Source of the DNA: CAZAYP01 sp964489425 [NCBI: uncultured Verrucomicrobiota bacterium]
Lineage (GTDB): Bacteria > Verrucomicrobiota > Kiritimatiellia > RZYC01
Direction: 5' to 3'
NCBI GenBank assembly: GCA_964489425.1
Contig: CAZAYP010000051.1
Span: forward strand, 1-25,656
Length of the DNA: 25,656 bases
Made by a program: the position numbers and the translations under genes. Positions 7,483 to 14,930 of the stretch are shown one piece after another. How positions within the stretch are numbered: position 1 is the stretch's first letter; each line of letters starts with the position of its first letter. The notes below the pieces were generated by a model. That model did not search any database. It had not been told where the DNA came from and worked only from the letters and a program-made list of their open reading frames with translations.

Positions 7483-8001
7483 TTAACCTTCCGCCAGGGC
7501 GGAGGGCATGTGGAACTCGCGCTTGCCGAGTTCGCGGTCCAGCATGTACATGGCGCCGGTGGACGCGCCGACCAGCCCGATCTTGCCGAGGATCTCCTTG
7601 TCGTTGGCTTCCTCCTCGACCTGCTCCTTGACAAACCACTGGAGGAACCCCTGGCTGGCGTAATCCTTCTCCTCGATCGCCAGGGTGACCAGGTTGTTGA
7701 TCATGGCCGTGACCTTCTGCTCGTGCGCCAAGGTCTTCTCGAACATGTCCTTGATCGAATCGTAGTCCGCGGGCGGCTCGGCGATGGCGGCGAGCTTGAC
7801 GCGGGCGCCCTGCTCGTTCAAGTAGTTCATCATGATCCAGGCGTGCGACATTTCCTCGCGCCCCTGGACAAAAAACCACTTGGCGGTGCCAGTGAGGTTC
7901 TTGTCCGTGGCCGCGGCAGACATGGCGAAATACATGTACGACGAATACAACTCCGCGTTGATCTGCTTGTTGATCGCGGCGCTCATTTTTTTGCTTATCA
8001 C
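7483..8001 (-). CDS. ftn: Ferritin (iron storage, ferroxidase type)
   Basis: A 172-residue ferritin that oxidises Fe(II) and stores the mineral in a 24-subunit shell. All ferroxidase ligands sit at the same residue numbers as in E. coli FtnA: E17 ([11 protein letters not shown]), E50 and H53 (GREEMSHA), E94 (AHEQ), Q127 and E130 (VKEQVEEE). The start is taken as GTG at 8001 because AAGGAG lies 8 nt upstream; the first in-frame ATG, five codons in, would be 23 nt from it. It lies 36 nt downstream of the desulfoferrodoxin gene and ahead of a strong terminator. Sequestering iron limits Fenton chemistry, consistent with the peroxide and superoxide enzymes upstream. Confidence 0.96.
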   Translation of the reverse strand: MISKKMSAAINKQINAELYSSYMYFAMSAAATDKNLTGTAKWFFVQGREEMSHAWIMMNYLNEQGARVKLAAIAEPPADYDSIKDMFEKTLAHEQKVTAMINNLVTLAIEEKDYASQGFLQWFVKEQVEEEANDKEILGKIGLVGASTGAMYMLDRELGKREFHMPSALAEG

Positions 8002-8037
8002 GGTGTCAGCTCCTTTGTGCGTTAACGTTCGACGGGT

Positions 8038-8415
8038 TCAACTCTTCCACAGGCCGTGCAGGTTGCAATAGGCCCGGGCCGAGATCACCTTGCCCTCGAT
8101 GCCCAGGAAAATGGCTTCCGGCTTGTCGCCGGGCTTGAGGAAGCAGCGCCCGTCCCGGTTCTCGAACTGGATCTCGATCCACTCGATGTAGTGCTTGGCT
8201 TCCATGGGGTGCGCCACGCTGCCCACCTTGACCAGGTAGCCGCCGGGCACTTTCTCGATCACCGGGATATGCTTTTCCTTGGCCGCCTCCACGGTGTTTT
8301 CCTTGACCAGCTTCATGGGCTGGCCGCAGCACACCAACTGGCCGCCGCCTTCATGCACGAGCTGCACAATGTTCCCGCACAGGTCGCACTTGTAGATTTC
8401 CAACAATTTCGGCAT
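8038..8415 (-). CDS. dfx: Desulfoferrodoxin (superoxide reductase, class I)
   Basis: A 125-residue superoxide reductase, reducing superoxide to hydrogen peroxide without releasing oxygen; typical of anaerobes. The N-terminal desulforedoxin domain has the four cysteines C10, C13, C29 and C30 (CDLCGN, CCGQPM) for the FeS4 centre. The catalytic domain has EKH (E47, K48, H49), H69, H75, C117 and H120 (CNLHG), the four-His one-Cys iron site. AAAAGGAGG gives a strong ribosome site before the ATG. It follows rubrerythrin by 22 nt, and peroxide made here can be removed by rubrerythrin. Confidence 0.97.
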   Translation of the reverse strand: MPKLLEIYKCDLCGNIVQLVHEGGGQLVCCGQPMKLVKENTVEAAKEKHIPVIEKVPGGYLVKVGSVAHPMEAKHYIEWIEIQFENRDGRCFLKPGDKPEAIFLGIEGKVISARAYCNLHGLWKS

Positions 8416-8437
8416 GTTCGTCCTCCTTTTCTATCGA

Positions 8438-9010
8438 TTACCAGTTTTCCGCCAGAATCTCGAACTGGGCTTGCGGGTGCACGCAGGCCGCGCAAACCAA
8501 GGGCGCTTCCGTGCCGGTGTGCAGGTAGCCGCAGTTGCGGCAGCGCCAAACCACGGGCTTTTCCCGCCTGAACACCTTGCCGGCCAGCACATTGGCGCGC
8601 AGATCGTTGTAGCGCTTCTCGTGCTGCTTTTCCGCCACGGCGATGGCCGTGAACGCTTCGGCGATCTTGGGGAACCCCTCGGCCTGGGCCACCTTGGCAA
8701 ACCCCGGGTACATCTCGGTCCACTCGTAATGCTCGCCGGCGGCCGCGGCCTTCAGGTTCTCCGCCAGCTCGCCGATTACTCCCGCCGGGAACGTCGCGGT
8801 GATTTCCACCTCGCCGCCCTGGAGGAATTTGAACAGGCGCTTGGCATGCTCCTTCTCCTGGTCCGCGGTTTCCTCAAAAATATCCGCGATCTGCACGAAC
8901 CCCGCCTTGCGGGCAGCGCCGGCGTAAAAAGTGTAACGATTGCGCGCCTGGGACTCGCCGGCAAAAGCGGTCAGCAGATTCTTTTCGGTCTGGCTGCCTT
9001 TCAGTTCCAT
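8438..9010 (-). CDS. rbr: Rubrerythrin
   Basis: A 190-residue rubrerythrin, an NADH-linked peroxidase in anaerobes. The four-helix di-iron domain shows E19 ([12 protein letters not shown]), E52 and H55 (DQEKEHAKR), E93 and E96 (GEHYEWTEM) and E127/H130 ([10 protein letters not shown]). The C-terminal rubredoxin domain has CRNCGY (C157, C160) and CAAC (C173, C176). The ATG at 9010 is preceded by AAGGAGG; the frame is open a further 19 codons but without a ribosome site. It is the first gene of the oxidative-stress operon and has a good -10 element about 60 nt upstream. Confidence 0.97.
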   Translation of the reverse strand: MELKGSQTEKNLLTAFAGESQARNRYTFYAGAARKAGFVQIADIFEETADQEKEHAKRLFKFLQGGEVEITATFPAGVIGELAENLKAAAAGEHYEWTEMYPGFAKVAQAEGFPKIAEAFTAIAVAEKQHEKRYNDLRANVLAGKVFRREKPVVWRCRNCGYLHTGTEAPLVCAACVHPQAQFEILAENW

Positions 9011-9069
9011 ATCCGCCTCCTTGTCGTTATGATTAATTGGTCGCCCATGGGTCACCTTACATCTCATCG

Positions 9070-9098
9070 ATTATACCTGATTTGGACGACCAGGAAAG
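9070..9098 (-). promoter_or_regulatory. Putative sigma70-type promoter of the rbr operon
   Basis: Reading the - strand, a consensus TATAAT lies at 9075-9070. A weak TTTCCT sits about 16 nt upstream as a possible -35. The predicted transcript start is near 9063, leaving a leader of about 50 nt with the AAGGAGG ribosome site. No convincing PerR or Fur box was seen. Confidence 0.55.
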
Positions 9099-9204
9099 CT
9101 TTGTTTGCAAAAATGGGCGCGACACATGCCGTGCCCTGGAGCACTTCCGCCATCCAAGCCGCGGCGGTTGCTCATCCGGTAAGGCCTCAGCCACGCGGGG
9201 AGAC

Positions 9205-9371
9205 TCTCACGGAGGCACGGAGACACGGGGATGAACGCCAAAAGAATCGGAGCGATCGTGGTTCTACGTCATGCGAGGAAAGGAACCACACTTGCCTTTT
9301 AATTTATTGCTGGAATCCATGAAGCATGACTCGCGCCAGATGTTCTCCGTGACCTCTGTGGCTCCGTGAGA
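9205..9371. repeat. Inverted repeat element of CACGGAG words
   Basis: The left arm (9205-9229) begins TCTCACGGAGGCACGGAG. The right arm (9345-9371) reads, on the other strand, TCTCACGGAGCCACAGAG and so on. The outer 10 bases pair perfectly and the rest imperfectly. Each arm is a degenerate iteration of CACGGAG-like words. The right arm is followed by a run of six A. A related half-element lies at 25601-25628. Confidence 0.7.
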
Positions 9372-9545
9372 AAAAATATACAAGGTTCTGCACCGTATGC
9401 TTCCCCTGTATCGGGTTCGGAAACGACGACTGATGATGGGCCCCCATCTCAAGCCCGGCGCCTGATCACCCCGTTTCACTGAGGCCTTACCTCATCCGCG
9501 AGAAAGCGATTGGACGAGAGGGTTTGATTTGCTGCGCTTGGCGTC

Positions 9546-11927
9546 ATGGATTCTCGGTTACCCGTGTCTGATCGTTCCGCGTATTCAGGGCCCTCCACAG
9601 TCCTGATTGTGGAAGACGATGAAGCGTCGGCCAAGTTGATCGCGACCATGGTGACCATGGCGGGGTACCGGGTCATTGGCCACGGGCGCACCGGACGGGA
9701 GGCGGTGGCGCTGGCCTTGGACCTGCGGCCGGACATCATCCTGATGGACCTGATGATGCCGGAAATGGACGGCTTGGAGGCCACGCGCCGGATCATGGCC
9801 GCGCAGCCCATGCCCATCATTGCCGTGACAGCGGCGGTCGAACCCGACATCATCCGCGAAATCACGCAAGCCGGCATCTGCGGCTATATCGTCAAACCCT
9901 CTCCCGCGGCGAAACTGGCGGACATCATGCGGCTGGCGCCGCTGCGGTTTGAAGCGGCCCAGGCTGTGTTACGCAGCCAAACCGCGTCCCACGATGGGCC
10001 GGCCAAGATCCGCCTGCTGGTCGCCGGCGGCACGGAAGCCGCCCTCTGGCCGCCACACGACCTGGAAGGGTTCGGCGTCCGGATGACGGTGGTGGGATCC
10101 GCCCTGGACGCGCTGGCCCGGATCAAACAGCACGCTTTTGACGTCCTGATCATGGACATGGAACAGTCCGATATGCCTGGCCGGGATTTCCTCGAAATCG
10201 TGCGTTTGCTGCACCGGAACCTGGCGGTTGTGGTCAGGTGCCCGGAGAGTACGGAGGACCTGGCGCATGATTTGCTGGTCCAAGGCGCGGACGAAGTCTT
10301 GGCGCGGGACGCCATTGCCCCGGAAATCCTGCGGACCCTTATTTCCGCCCGCGCCCACCGATCGGCCGGCGCCACCCTGCCCGACCTGCACCTGGCGCTG
10401 GCCCTACCGGAATCGCCGTTACGTTCCGACATCGCCCGCCTGGCTGAAACCGCGCTGCCCGTGCAAGTCGCCACGTTGCAGCCAGCAGACAATTTGGCCG
10501 GCTTGATGCACACCTTGGAAGCGGAGATCCTCATCGCCGGCCTGCCGCTGACTGGCGGCCGGCCAGGCGCCGCGAGCCTGCTGGCAGTTTCCACGCGCCC
10601 CCATGCCCGCCCGCCCCCAGCCCTGGTGCTAGTCGTTCCCGAACCGCGGGTAGCGTTGATCAAGGAAGCCCTGCAGTTCGGGGCGGGGGATTACATGGTT
10701 CCCGGCGCAACGCCGGTGGAAATCCTGCTCACCCTGGCCCGGCAGGTCCACACCCTCCGCCAACAGCGCGCCGTATCCCGCGAGCAGGAAAAGTACCGCC
10801 ACCTGGTGGAAAACCTGAGTGAAGGCATCTGGATGATTGACCGGGACGCCAACACGACCTTTGCCAGCCCCAAGATGGCGGCCATGCTGGGCTATTCCTG
10901 CGAAGAAATGGTCGGACGCCACCTGTTTTCGTTCATGGACGCGCCGGGCGTGGAAAACTGCAAACGCGCCCTGGATCGCCGGCAACAAGGCATCCGGGAA
11001 CAGCACGAGTTCGAGTTCCTGAAGAAAGACGGCACGCGCCTCACGACCCTGCTCGAAACCTCGCCCGTGCTTGACGAGCACGGCGCATACGCTGGCGCCA
11101 TCGCCGGCGTGCTCGACATCACGGACCGCAAAAAACAAGACGAACTGGTGCTGCGCGCGGGCAAGATGGCCACCCTGGGCGCCCTGGTGGCCGGCGTGGC
11201 CCACGAAATCAACAATCCCAATAACGTGGTCGCGTTGAACATCTCGATGTTGCAGCGCGTCTGGGACGAGGCCCTGCCCGTGCTCAAGGCCGCCACGGGC
11301 CGCGGCGAGTTGCAGATCCTGGCCGGCTTGCCGGCCGCGGAAATGATGGGCGAAGTTGACAACCTGCTGGCCGGCATCGGCCGCAGCAGCGGCCGCATCA
11401 AGCGCATCGTGGACTTGCTCAAGGATTATGCCCGCGAAAAAACGCCGTGCATCAAGCACAGCCCGCTCCAACTCAACGAGGTGTTGCAGGTGGCCATGGA
11501 ACTGGCCGGCAACCGCCTGAAACACGCCACCCACGGCCTGGCGGTCAGCCTGGCGCCGGGCCTGCCCATGGTCTCGGGGAACTTCCAGCGCCTGGAACAG
11601 GTTTTCGTCAATCTCTTGGTCAACGCCTGCGAAGCGCTCACCGCGCCGGAGCAGGCCATCCGTGTCGAAACCCGCTTCCTGCCGGAAACAAACCAGGTCC
11701 AGGCGATCATCAGCGACGAAGGCATGGGCATGTCCCCGGAAACCCTCCAGCGAATCTTCGATCCTTTCTTCACCACCAGGCATGACCACGGCGGCACCGG
11801 CCTGGGCGTGCCGATCGCCCAGAGCATCGTGGCCGAGCACCAGGGCGCCTTGGAGTACCAATCTGCGCCCGGCCAGGGGACCCGCGCCAGCATCACCTTG
11901 CCGGCCCTGGTTACAGAAAAGAATTAA
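9546..11927 (+). CDS. Hybrid sensor histidine kinase with three N-terminal receiver-like domains
   Basis: A 793-residue cytoplasmic histidine kinase with no membrane segment. Residues 18-132 are an intact receiver (acidic pair in IVEDDE, phospho-acceptor D68 in LMDLMMP, T95, K117). Residues about 155-270 are a second receiver keeping an Asp at 204 (LIMDMEQSDMPG) but lacking the acidic pair and Lys. Residues about 285-402 look like a third receiver with no acceptor Asp. Then come PAS (about 415-530, with DITDRKK at the end), HisKA with H553 (AGVAHEINNPNN) and an HATPase with N-box NLLVNACEAL, DEGMG and GGTGLG. The H-box is of the NtrB/NtrY type, matching the NtrC-like gene that follows. No ribosome site is visible at the ATG. 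Confidence 0.93.
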   Translation: MDSRLPVSDRSAYSGPSTVLIVEDDEASAKLIATMVTMAGYRVIGHGRTGREAVALALDLRPDIILMDLMMPEMDGLEATRRIMAAQPMPIIAVTAAVEPDIIREITQAGICGYIVKPSPAAKLADIMRLAPLRFEAAQAVLRSQTASHDGPAKIRLLVAGGTEAALWPPHDLEGFGVRMTVVGSALDALARIKQHAFDVLIMDMEQSDMPGRDFLEIVRLLHRNLAVVVRCPESTEDLAHDLLVQGADEVLARDAIAPEILRTLISARAHRSAGATLPDLHLALALPESPLRSDIARLAETALPVQVATLQPADNLAGLMHTLEAEILIAGLPLTGGRPGAASLLAVSTRPHARPPPALVLVVPEPRVALIKEALQFGAGDYMVPGATPVEILLTLARQVHTLRQQRAVSREQEKYRHLVENLSEGIWMIDRDANTTFASPKMAAMLGYSCEEMVGRHLFSFMDAPGVENCKRALDRRQQGIREQHEFEFLKKDGTRLTTLLETSPVLDEHGAYAGAIAGVLDITDRKKQDELVLRAGKMATLGALVAGVAHEINNPNNVVALNISMLQRVWDEALPVLKAATGRGELQILAGLPAAEMMGEVDNLLAGIGRSSGRIKRIVDLLKDYAREKTPCIKHSPLQLNEVLQVAMELAGNRLKHATHGLAVSLAPGLPMVSGNFQRLEQVFVNLLVNACEALTAPEQAIRVETRFLPETNQVQAIISDEGMGMSPETLQRIFDPFFTTRHDHGGTGLGVPIAQSIVAEHQGALEYQSAPGQGTRASITLPALVTEKN

Positions 11928-11943
11928 CCAAGAAGATCGCGGA

Positions 11944-12052
11944 TTTTTACCACGAAGATCACGAAGGACACGAAGTTGACAGAGGGAAGATAAGACCATG
12001 GATATGATGATGTTGATCTTCTTCGCGCCCTTCGTGTACTTCGTGGTAAAAA
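11944..12052. repeat. 99-bp dispersed element, copy 1 (CACGAAGG words, inverted arms)
   Basis: The 99-bp core is 11949-12047. Its outer 27-bp arms (11949-11975 and 12021-12047) pair at 23 of 27 positions, and with flanking T and A runs the outermost 14 bases (11944-11957 and 12039-12052) are perfectly complementary. A 45-bp centre separates the arms. The core is 88/99 identical to the element at 21352-21450. It sits between the kinase gene and the sigma54 activator gene. Confidence 0.9.
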
Positions 12053-12127
12053 TTCTGGGATCGTTCCGGATGATGTTTGCTCCCGGCCTGCGGAAGGCAC
12101 CGTCTATGTGTCCGACTCTTACATTCC

Positions 12128-13564
12128 ATGCCCGGCATACTGATAATTGACGACGACGAGGACATTCTGCGGTCCTACCGCCTGCTGCTGAAAATCAGCG
12201 GTTTGGGCGAGCCGGCCTGTTGCCCCAACGGCCGCGAGGCCCTGGCCGCCCTGTCCGTTGACACGCCCCTGGTGTTGCTGGATTTGAACCTGCGCGGTGA
12301 GTCGGGCTTGGACCTGCTGCCGCGCATCCTGGAACAGGCGCCCGGTGTGCCGGTCATCGTCATCACCGGCAACCAGGACCTGCCCACGGCCGTGGCCTGC
12401 ATGCGCCTGGGCGCGCACGATTACCTGGTCAAGCCCGTGGATGCCGAACGCCTGCTGACCACCATCCGGCGCGCTCTTGACTGGCAAGCCGTGGCCCGCG
12501 AAAACGAGCGACTGCGCGACACCCTGCTCCTTGGCCACGGGGATCGGCCTCAAGGCCTGCGCGACATTGTCGCCCAAGACCCGCGCATGCTGAACCTCCT
12601 GGCGTACGCCGAGATCGTGGCCGACAGCCCCCGGCCGGTGCTGGTCACCGGCGAAAGCGGCACGGGCAAGGAGTTGGTGGCCCGCGCCCTGCACAACCTG
12701 GGCCAGCGCGCCGGCCAGCCATGGGTGTCCGTGAACGTGGCCGGGCTGGACCCGCACGTGTTCGCCGACACGCTCTTCGGCCACGTGCGCGGCGCCTATA
12801 CCGGCGCCAACGAGGCGCGCGACGGCCTGGTGGAGCAAGCGGGCGCCGGATCCCTGCTGCTGGACGAGATTGGCGATTTGCAGCCGGAGTGCCAGGTCAA
12901 ACTCCTGCGCTTGCTCCAGGAAAATGAGTACCGCACGCTCGGTTCTGACCAGCCCCGCCTATGCCGTGCCCGCATCATCGCCACCAGCAACCGCGACCTG
13001 GAAGCGCGCGTGCGCGAGGGCACGTTCCGCGCCGACTTGTATTACCGGTTGCATGTGCATCACCTGCACCTGCCGCCGCTGCGCGAACGGCCGGGCGATA
13101 TCCCGTTGCTGGCCGCGCATTTCCTGCAGCGCGCCGCCGCCACGCTCCAGGCGCCGGCGCCAAGCCTTGATCCAGGGGTCATGCCGATCTTGGCTGCCGC
13201 TTACTTCCCGGGCAATGCGCGCGAACTGGAGACGCTGATTTTTGATGCCGCAACCAGATTTCGTGGCAAGCAAGCCATCCCGGCCGGGTTCTTCAAGGAA
13301 CGGCTGGCCGGTGGGCTGCCAGCGCAACCGCAGCCAGGGCCGGCGGCGCAGCAGGTCGCCGGCCCAGGATTCGCGGCCTGGGCCAACCTGCCCACCCTGC
13401 CCGAGGCGCGCCGTCAACTGATGGCCGAAGCCTTGCACCGCACCCATGGCAACCAGTCCGCGGCCGCGCGCATGCTCGGGATTACCCCGCAGGCATTGAG
13501 CAAGCATTTGAGCAAGAGCGCGCCGATGCCAGGTTCCGAGCGGGAGCCGCCACAGCCGGCTTGA
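12128..13564 (+). CDS. NtrC-like sigma54-dependent response regulator
   Basis: A 478-residue transcription activator. The receiver domain (1-115) has the acidic DDD at 8-10, phospho-acceptor D52 (LLDLNLRG) and K102. The AAA+ domain has Walker A GESGTGKE (175-182), the sigma54-contacting GAYTGA loop (222-227) and Walker B LLLDEIGD. The C-terminal Fis-type helix-turn-helix includes NQSAAARMLGITPQAL. The ATG at 12128 begins right at the receiver; the frame is open upstream only to a TTG inside non-conserved sequence. No ribosome site is seen. The partner is most likely the kinase just upstream. The -24/-12 promoter 540 bp downstream is a probable target. Confidence 0.95.
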   Translation: MPGILIIDDDEDILRSYRLLLKISGLGEPACCPNGREALAALSVDTPLVLLDLNLRGESGLDLLPRILEQAPGVPVIVITGNQDLPTAVACMRLGAHDYLVKPVDAERLLTTIRRALDWQAVARENERLRDTLLLGHGDRPQGLRDIVAQDPRMLNLLAYAEIVADSPRPVLVTGESGTGKELVARALHNLGQRAGQPWVSVNVAGLDPHVFADTLFGHVRGAYTGANEARDGLVEQAGAGSLLLDEIGDLQPECQVKLLRLLQENEYRTLGSDQPRLCRARIIATSNRDLEARVREGTFRADLYYRLHVHHLHLPPLRERPGDIPLLAAHFLQRAAATLQAPAPSLDPGVMPILAAAYFPGNARELETLIFDAATRFRGKQAIPAGFFKERLAGGLPAQPQPGPAAQQVAGPGFAAWANLPTLPEARRQLMAEALHRTHGNQSAAARMLGITPQALSKHLSKSAPMPGSEREPPQPA

Positions 13565-13592
13565 CCCGCCAATTCCGCGGTGCATCATCCGC

Positions 13593-13607
13593 AATAGTTC
13601 AACTATT
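13593..13607. other. Small inverted repeat after the activator gene
   Basis: AATAGT and ACTATT pair perfectly around a TCA loop, 28 nt after the stop codon; flanking CCG/CGG could extend the stem past a one-base bulge. There is no U-tract, so a terminator role is uncertain. Confidence 0.35.
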
Positions 13608-13753
13608 CGGGAGCACGTTCCCATGAACTGGATCCACCGGCAATTGAAGCTGGATTTGCCATAAGGGCCGTCGGCCTACTTGTGGGGCCCACGCGACACG
13701 GGCGATCCTCAAAGTATGACCGGGCCTGTCAAGGCGGGAAGCGCATCGCGTCA

Positions 13754-13851
13754 GAGTCCCGCCTTCAGGCGGAAGCTCTGCGCGGGCTTCAGCCCGCGGC
13801 TGGGACCGCGTCCTGAAGGACGCGGGGAACTTCCGGCTGAAGCCGGGACTC
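13754..13851. repeat. Compound palindromic repeat: four hairpins with TTCA/TGAA loops
   Basis: Four consecutive GC stems: 13759-13772 (loop TTCA), 13781-13798 (loop TTCA), 13806-13825 (loop TGAA) and 13833-13846 (loop TGAA). The outer 22 bases at each end (13754-13775 and 13830-13851) are also complementary to each other apart from a compensated C/G swap, so the whole 98-bp unit is a palindrome of palindromes. Confidence 0.85.
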
Positions 13852-14074
13852 CGACCAACTCCCCAGCCGATCACATCGGCCAACCCGTTACATCCTTTTC
13901 CCGTACCCCTTAACCCCTGTATCCCTTCTTCTCTCCCTCAACCCGCTCGCAACCATTTTACAACTGCGCTTGATCCCCGCGGCGGTGGCGGCGGCCGGTA
14001 GCTGAGCGTGGGCTGCCACTGTATTCATCTTCTTTGCAGGCTGATCCAATCGTCCGCGCCGATTTCCGGCCAAC

Positions 14075-14090
14075 TGGCACGGTAGTTGCA
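14075..14090 (+). promoter_or_regulatory. Sigma54 (-24/-12) promoter of the chemosensory operon
   Basis: TGGCACGGTAGTTGCA matches the sigma54 consensus TGGCACG-N4-TTGCW at every fixed position, with GG and GC 12 bases apart. Predicted transcription starts about 14101, two bases before the ATG of the REC-STAS gene. The preceding gene encodes a sigma54 activator. Confidence 0.8.
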
Positions 14091-14102
14091 TATGTCGCAA
14101 CC

Positions 14103-14930
14103 ATGCCGAACATAAAACCAACCGTCATCCTGGTCGAAGACGAGACAGATTTGCGCGACAGCCTCCAGCTTGCCTTCCGCAGCGCCGGATTTACCGTCAA
14201 GGTGTTCGACAACGGCGGCACGGCCTTGGATTTTGTCCAAACCACCCCGCTGAATGGCGATTGGGTGCTGGTGTCGGATATCATGATGCCCAAGGTATCC
14301 GGCATGGACCTGATTCGCGCGGCCAAGGACAAGTGGCCGGGCCTGCCCGTGGTGGCCATGACCGGGTATGGCGACAAACCCATGATCACCGATTTGCTGC
14401 GCATGGGTTGCGACGACTTCCTGGACAAGCCGTTCGACACCGCCACGCTGCTGACCGCCGTGCAGCGCGTCATGGCCCAGCAGAAAGCGCGCGACCATGA
14501 CCACGTGGTGCGCTTGCGGGCCGTTGAATCCATGCAGCACGAATTGGAAGGGCATCTGGCGGCCAGCCAGACGCCCCCCGCGGCTGTGGATGAGGCCGCC
14601 GGCGCCACGCCTGACATCCCCGTTGACCGCAAGGACGACCGCGCGGTCGTAACGCCCGCCGGCGACCTGGTCGGCGCCCCGGTCACGTCGTTGCGGCACC
14701 AACTGGAGACACTGCTCTCCCAAGGCGTCCGCTGCATCCGGCTGGATTTGGCGCAAGTTCACGATTTGGACGCCTTGGCCCTGAGCGTGTTTTGCGCGTT
14801 GGCCCAGGAGATGCGCAACCTGCCCCATGGCCGGCTGGAAATCACGAACGTCACCGCCCCCCTGCATACCATGTTCCGCCGCCTGAGCCTGGATGGGGAG
14901 TTTCTTGTGAAATGCCCGACGAACTCATAG
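14103..14930 (+). CDS. Response regulator with receiver and STAS domains
   Basis: A 275-residue two-domain protein. The receiver (1-125) has E12/D13, phospho-acceptor D59 (LVSDIMMP), T87 region (AMTGYG) and K109. A flexible linker (about 130-175) leads to a STAS domain (about 178-270), the fold of anti-sigma-factor antagonists. At the position where antagonists carry DSSGL with the phosphorylated second Ser, this protein reads DLDAL (221-225), placing an Asp there. The ATG at 14103 is used because it opens the receiver fold; the frame runs upstream only to a TTG. There is no ribosome site. It overlaps cheA by 19 bases. It could act as the missing CheY-like output or phosphate sink for CheA. 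Confidence 0.92.
   Translation: MPNIKPTVILVEDETDLRDSLQLAFRSAGFTVKVFDNGGTALDFVQTTPLNGDWVLVSDIMMPKVSGMDLIRAAKDKWPGLPVVAMTGYGDKPMITDLLRMGCDDFLDKPFDTATLLTAVQRVMAQQKARDHDHVVRLRAVESMQHELEGHLAASQTPPAAVDEAAGATPDIPVDRKDDRAVVTPAGDLVGAPVTSLRHQLETLLSQGVRCIRLDLAQVHDLDALALSVFCALAQEMRNLPHGRLEITNVTAPLHTMFRRLSLDGEFLVKCPTNS

Larger units (their letters stand above)
9011..9545. other. 535-bp intergenic region between divergent rbr and kinase genes
   Basis: No credible gene is present. The rbr promoter lies at its left end. An inverted repeat made of CACGGAG-like words occupies 9205-9371. No clear promoter or ribosome site was seen just before the kinase ATG at 9546. Confidence 0.7.
13565..14102. other. 538-bp intergenic region between activator and che genes
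   Basis: No gene is supported. The region holds a small inverted repeat at 13593-13607, a compound four-hairpin repeat at 13754-13851, and a sigma54 promoter at 14075-14090. The stretch 13852-14070 shows nothing I recognise, though upstream activator sites for the NtrC-like protein would be expected in this interval. Confidence 0.75.

Noticed and set aside
9205-9371. CRISPR-like array from repeated CACGGAG words.
   Set aside because: Repeats are inverted, degenerate and without regularly spaced unique spacers.
11998-12054. A short hydrophobic reading frame starting at the ATG in the centre of the 99-bp repeat, also present in the second copy at 21401.
   Set aside because: The iterated CTTCGTG word automatically encodes Phe-Val-rich peptides. 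Most differences between copies in this stretch are non-synonymous, and the purine-rich GAGGGAAG lies too far from the ATG to be a good ribosome site.
13623-13664. A 13-codon frame starting ATGAACTGG after the sigma54 activator gene.
   Set aside because: Too short, with only a loose GGGAG upstream and no sign of conservation.
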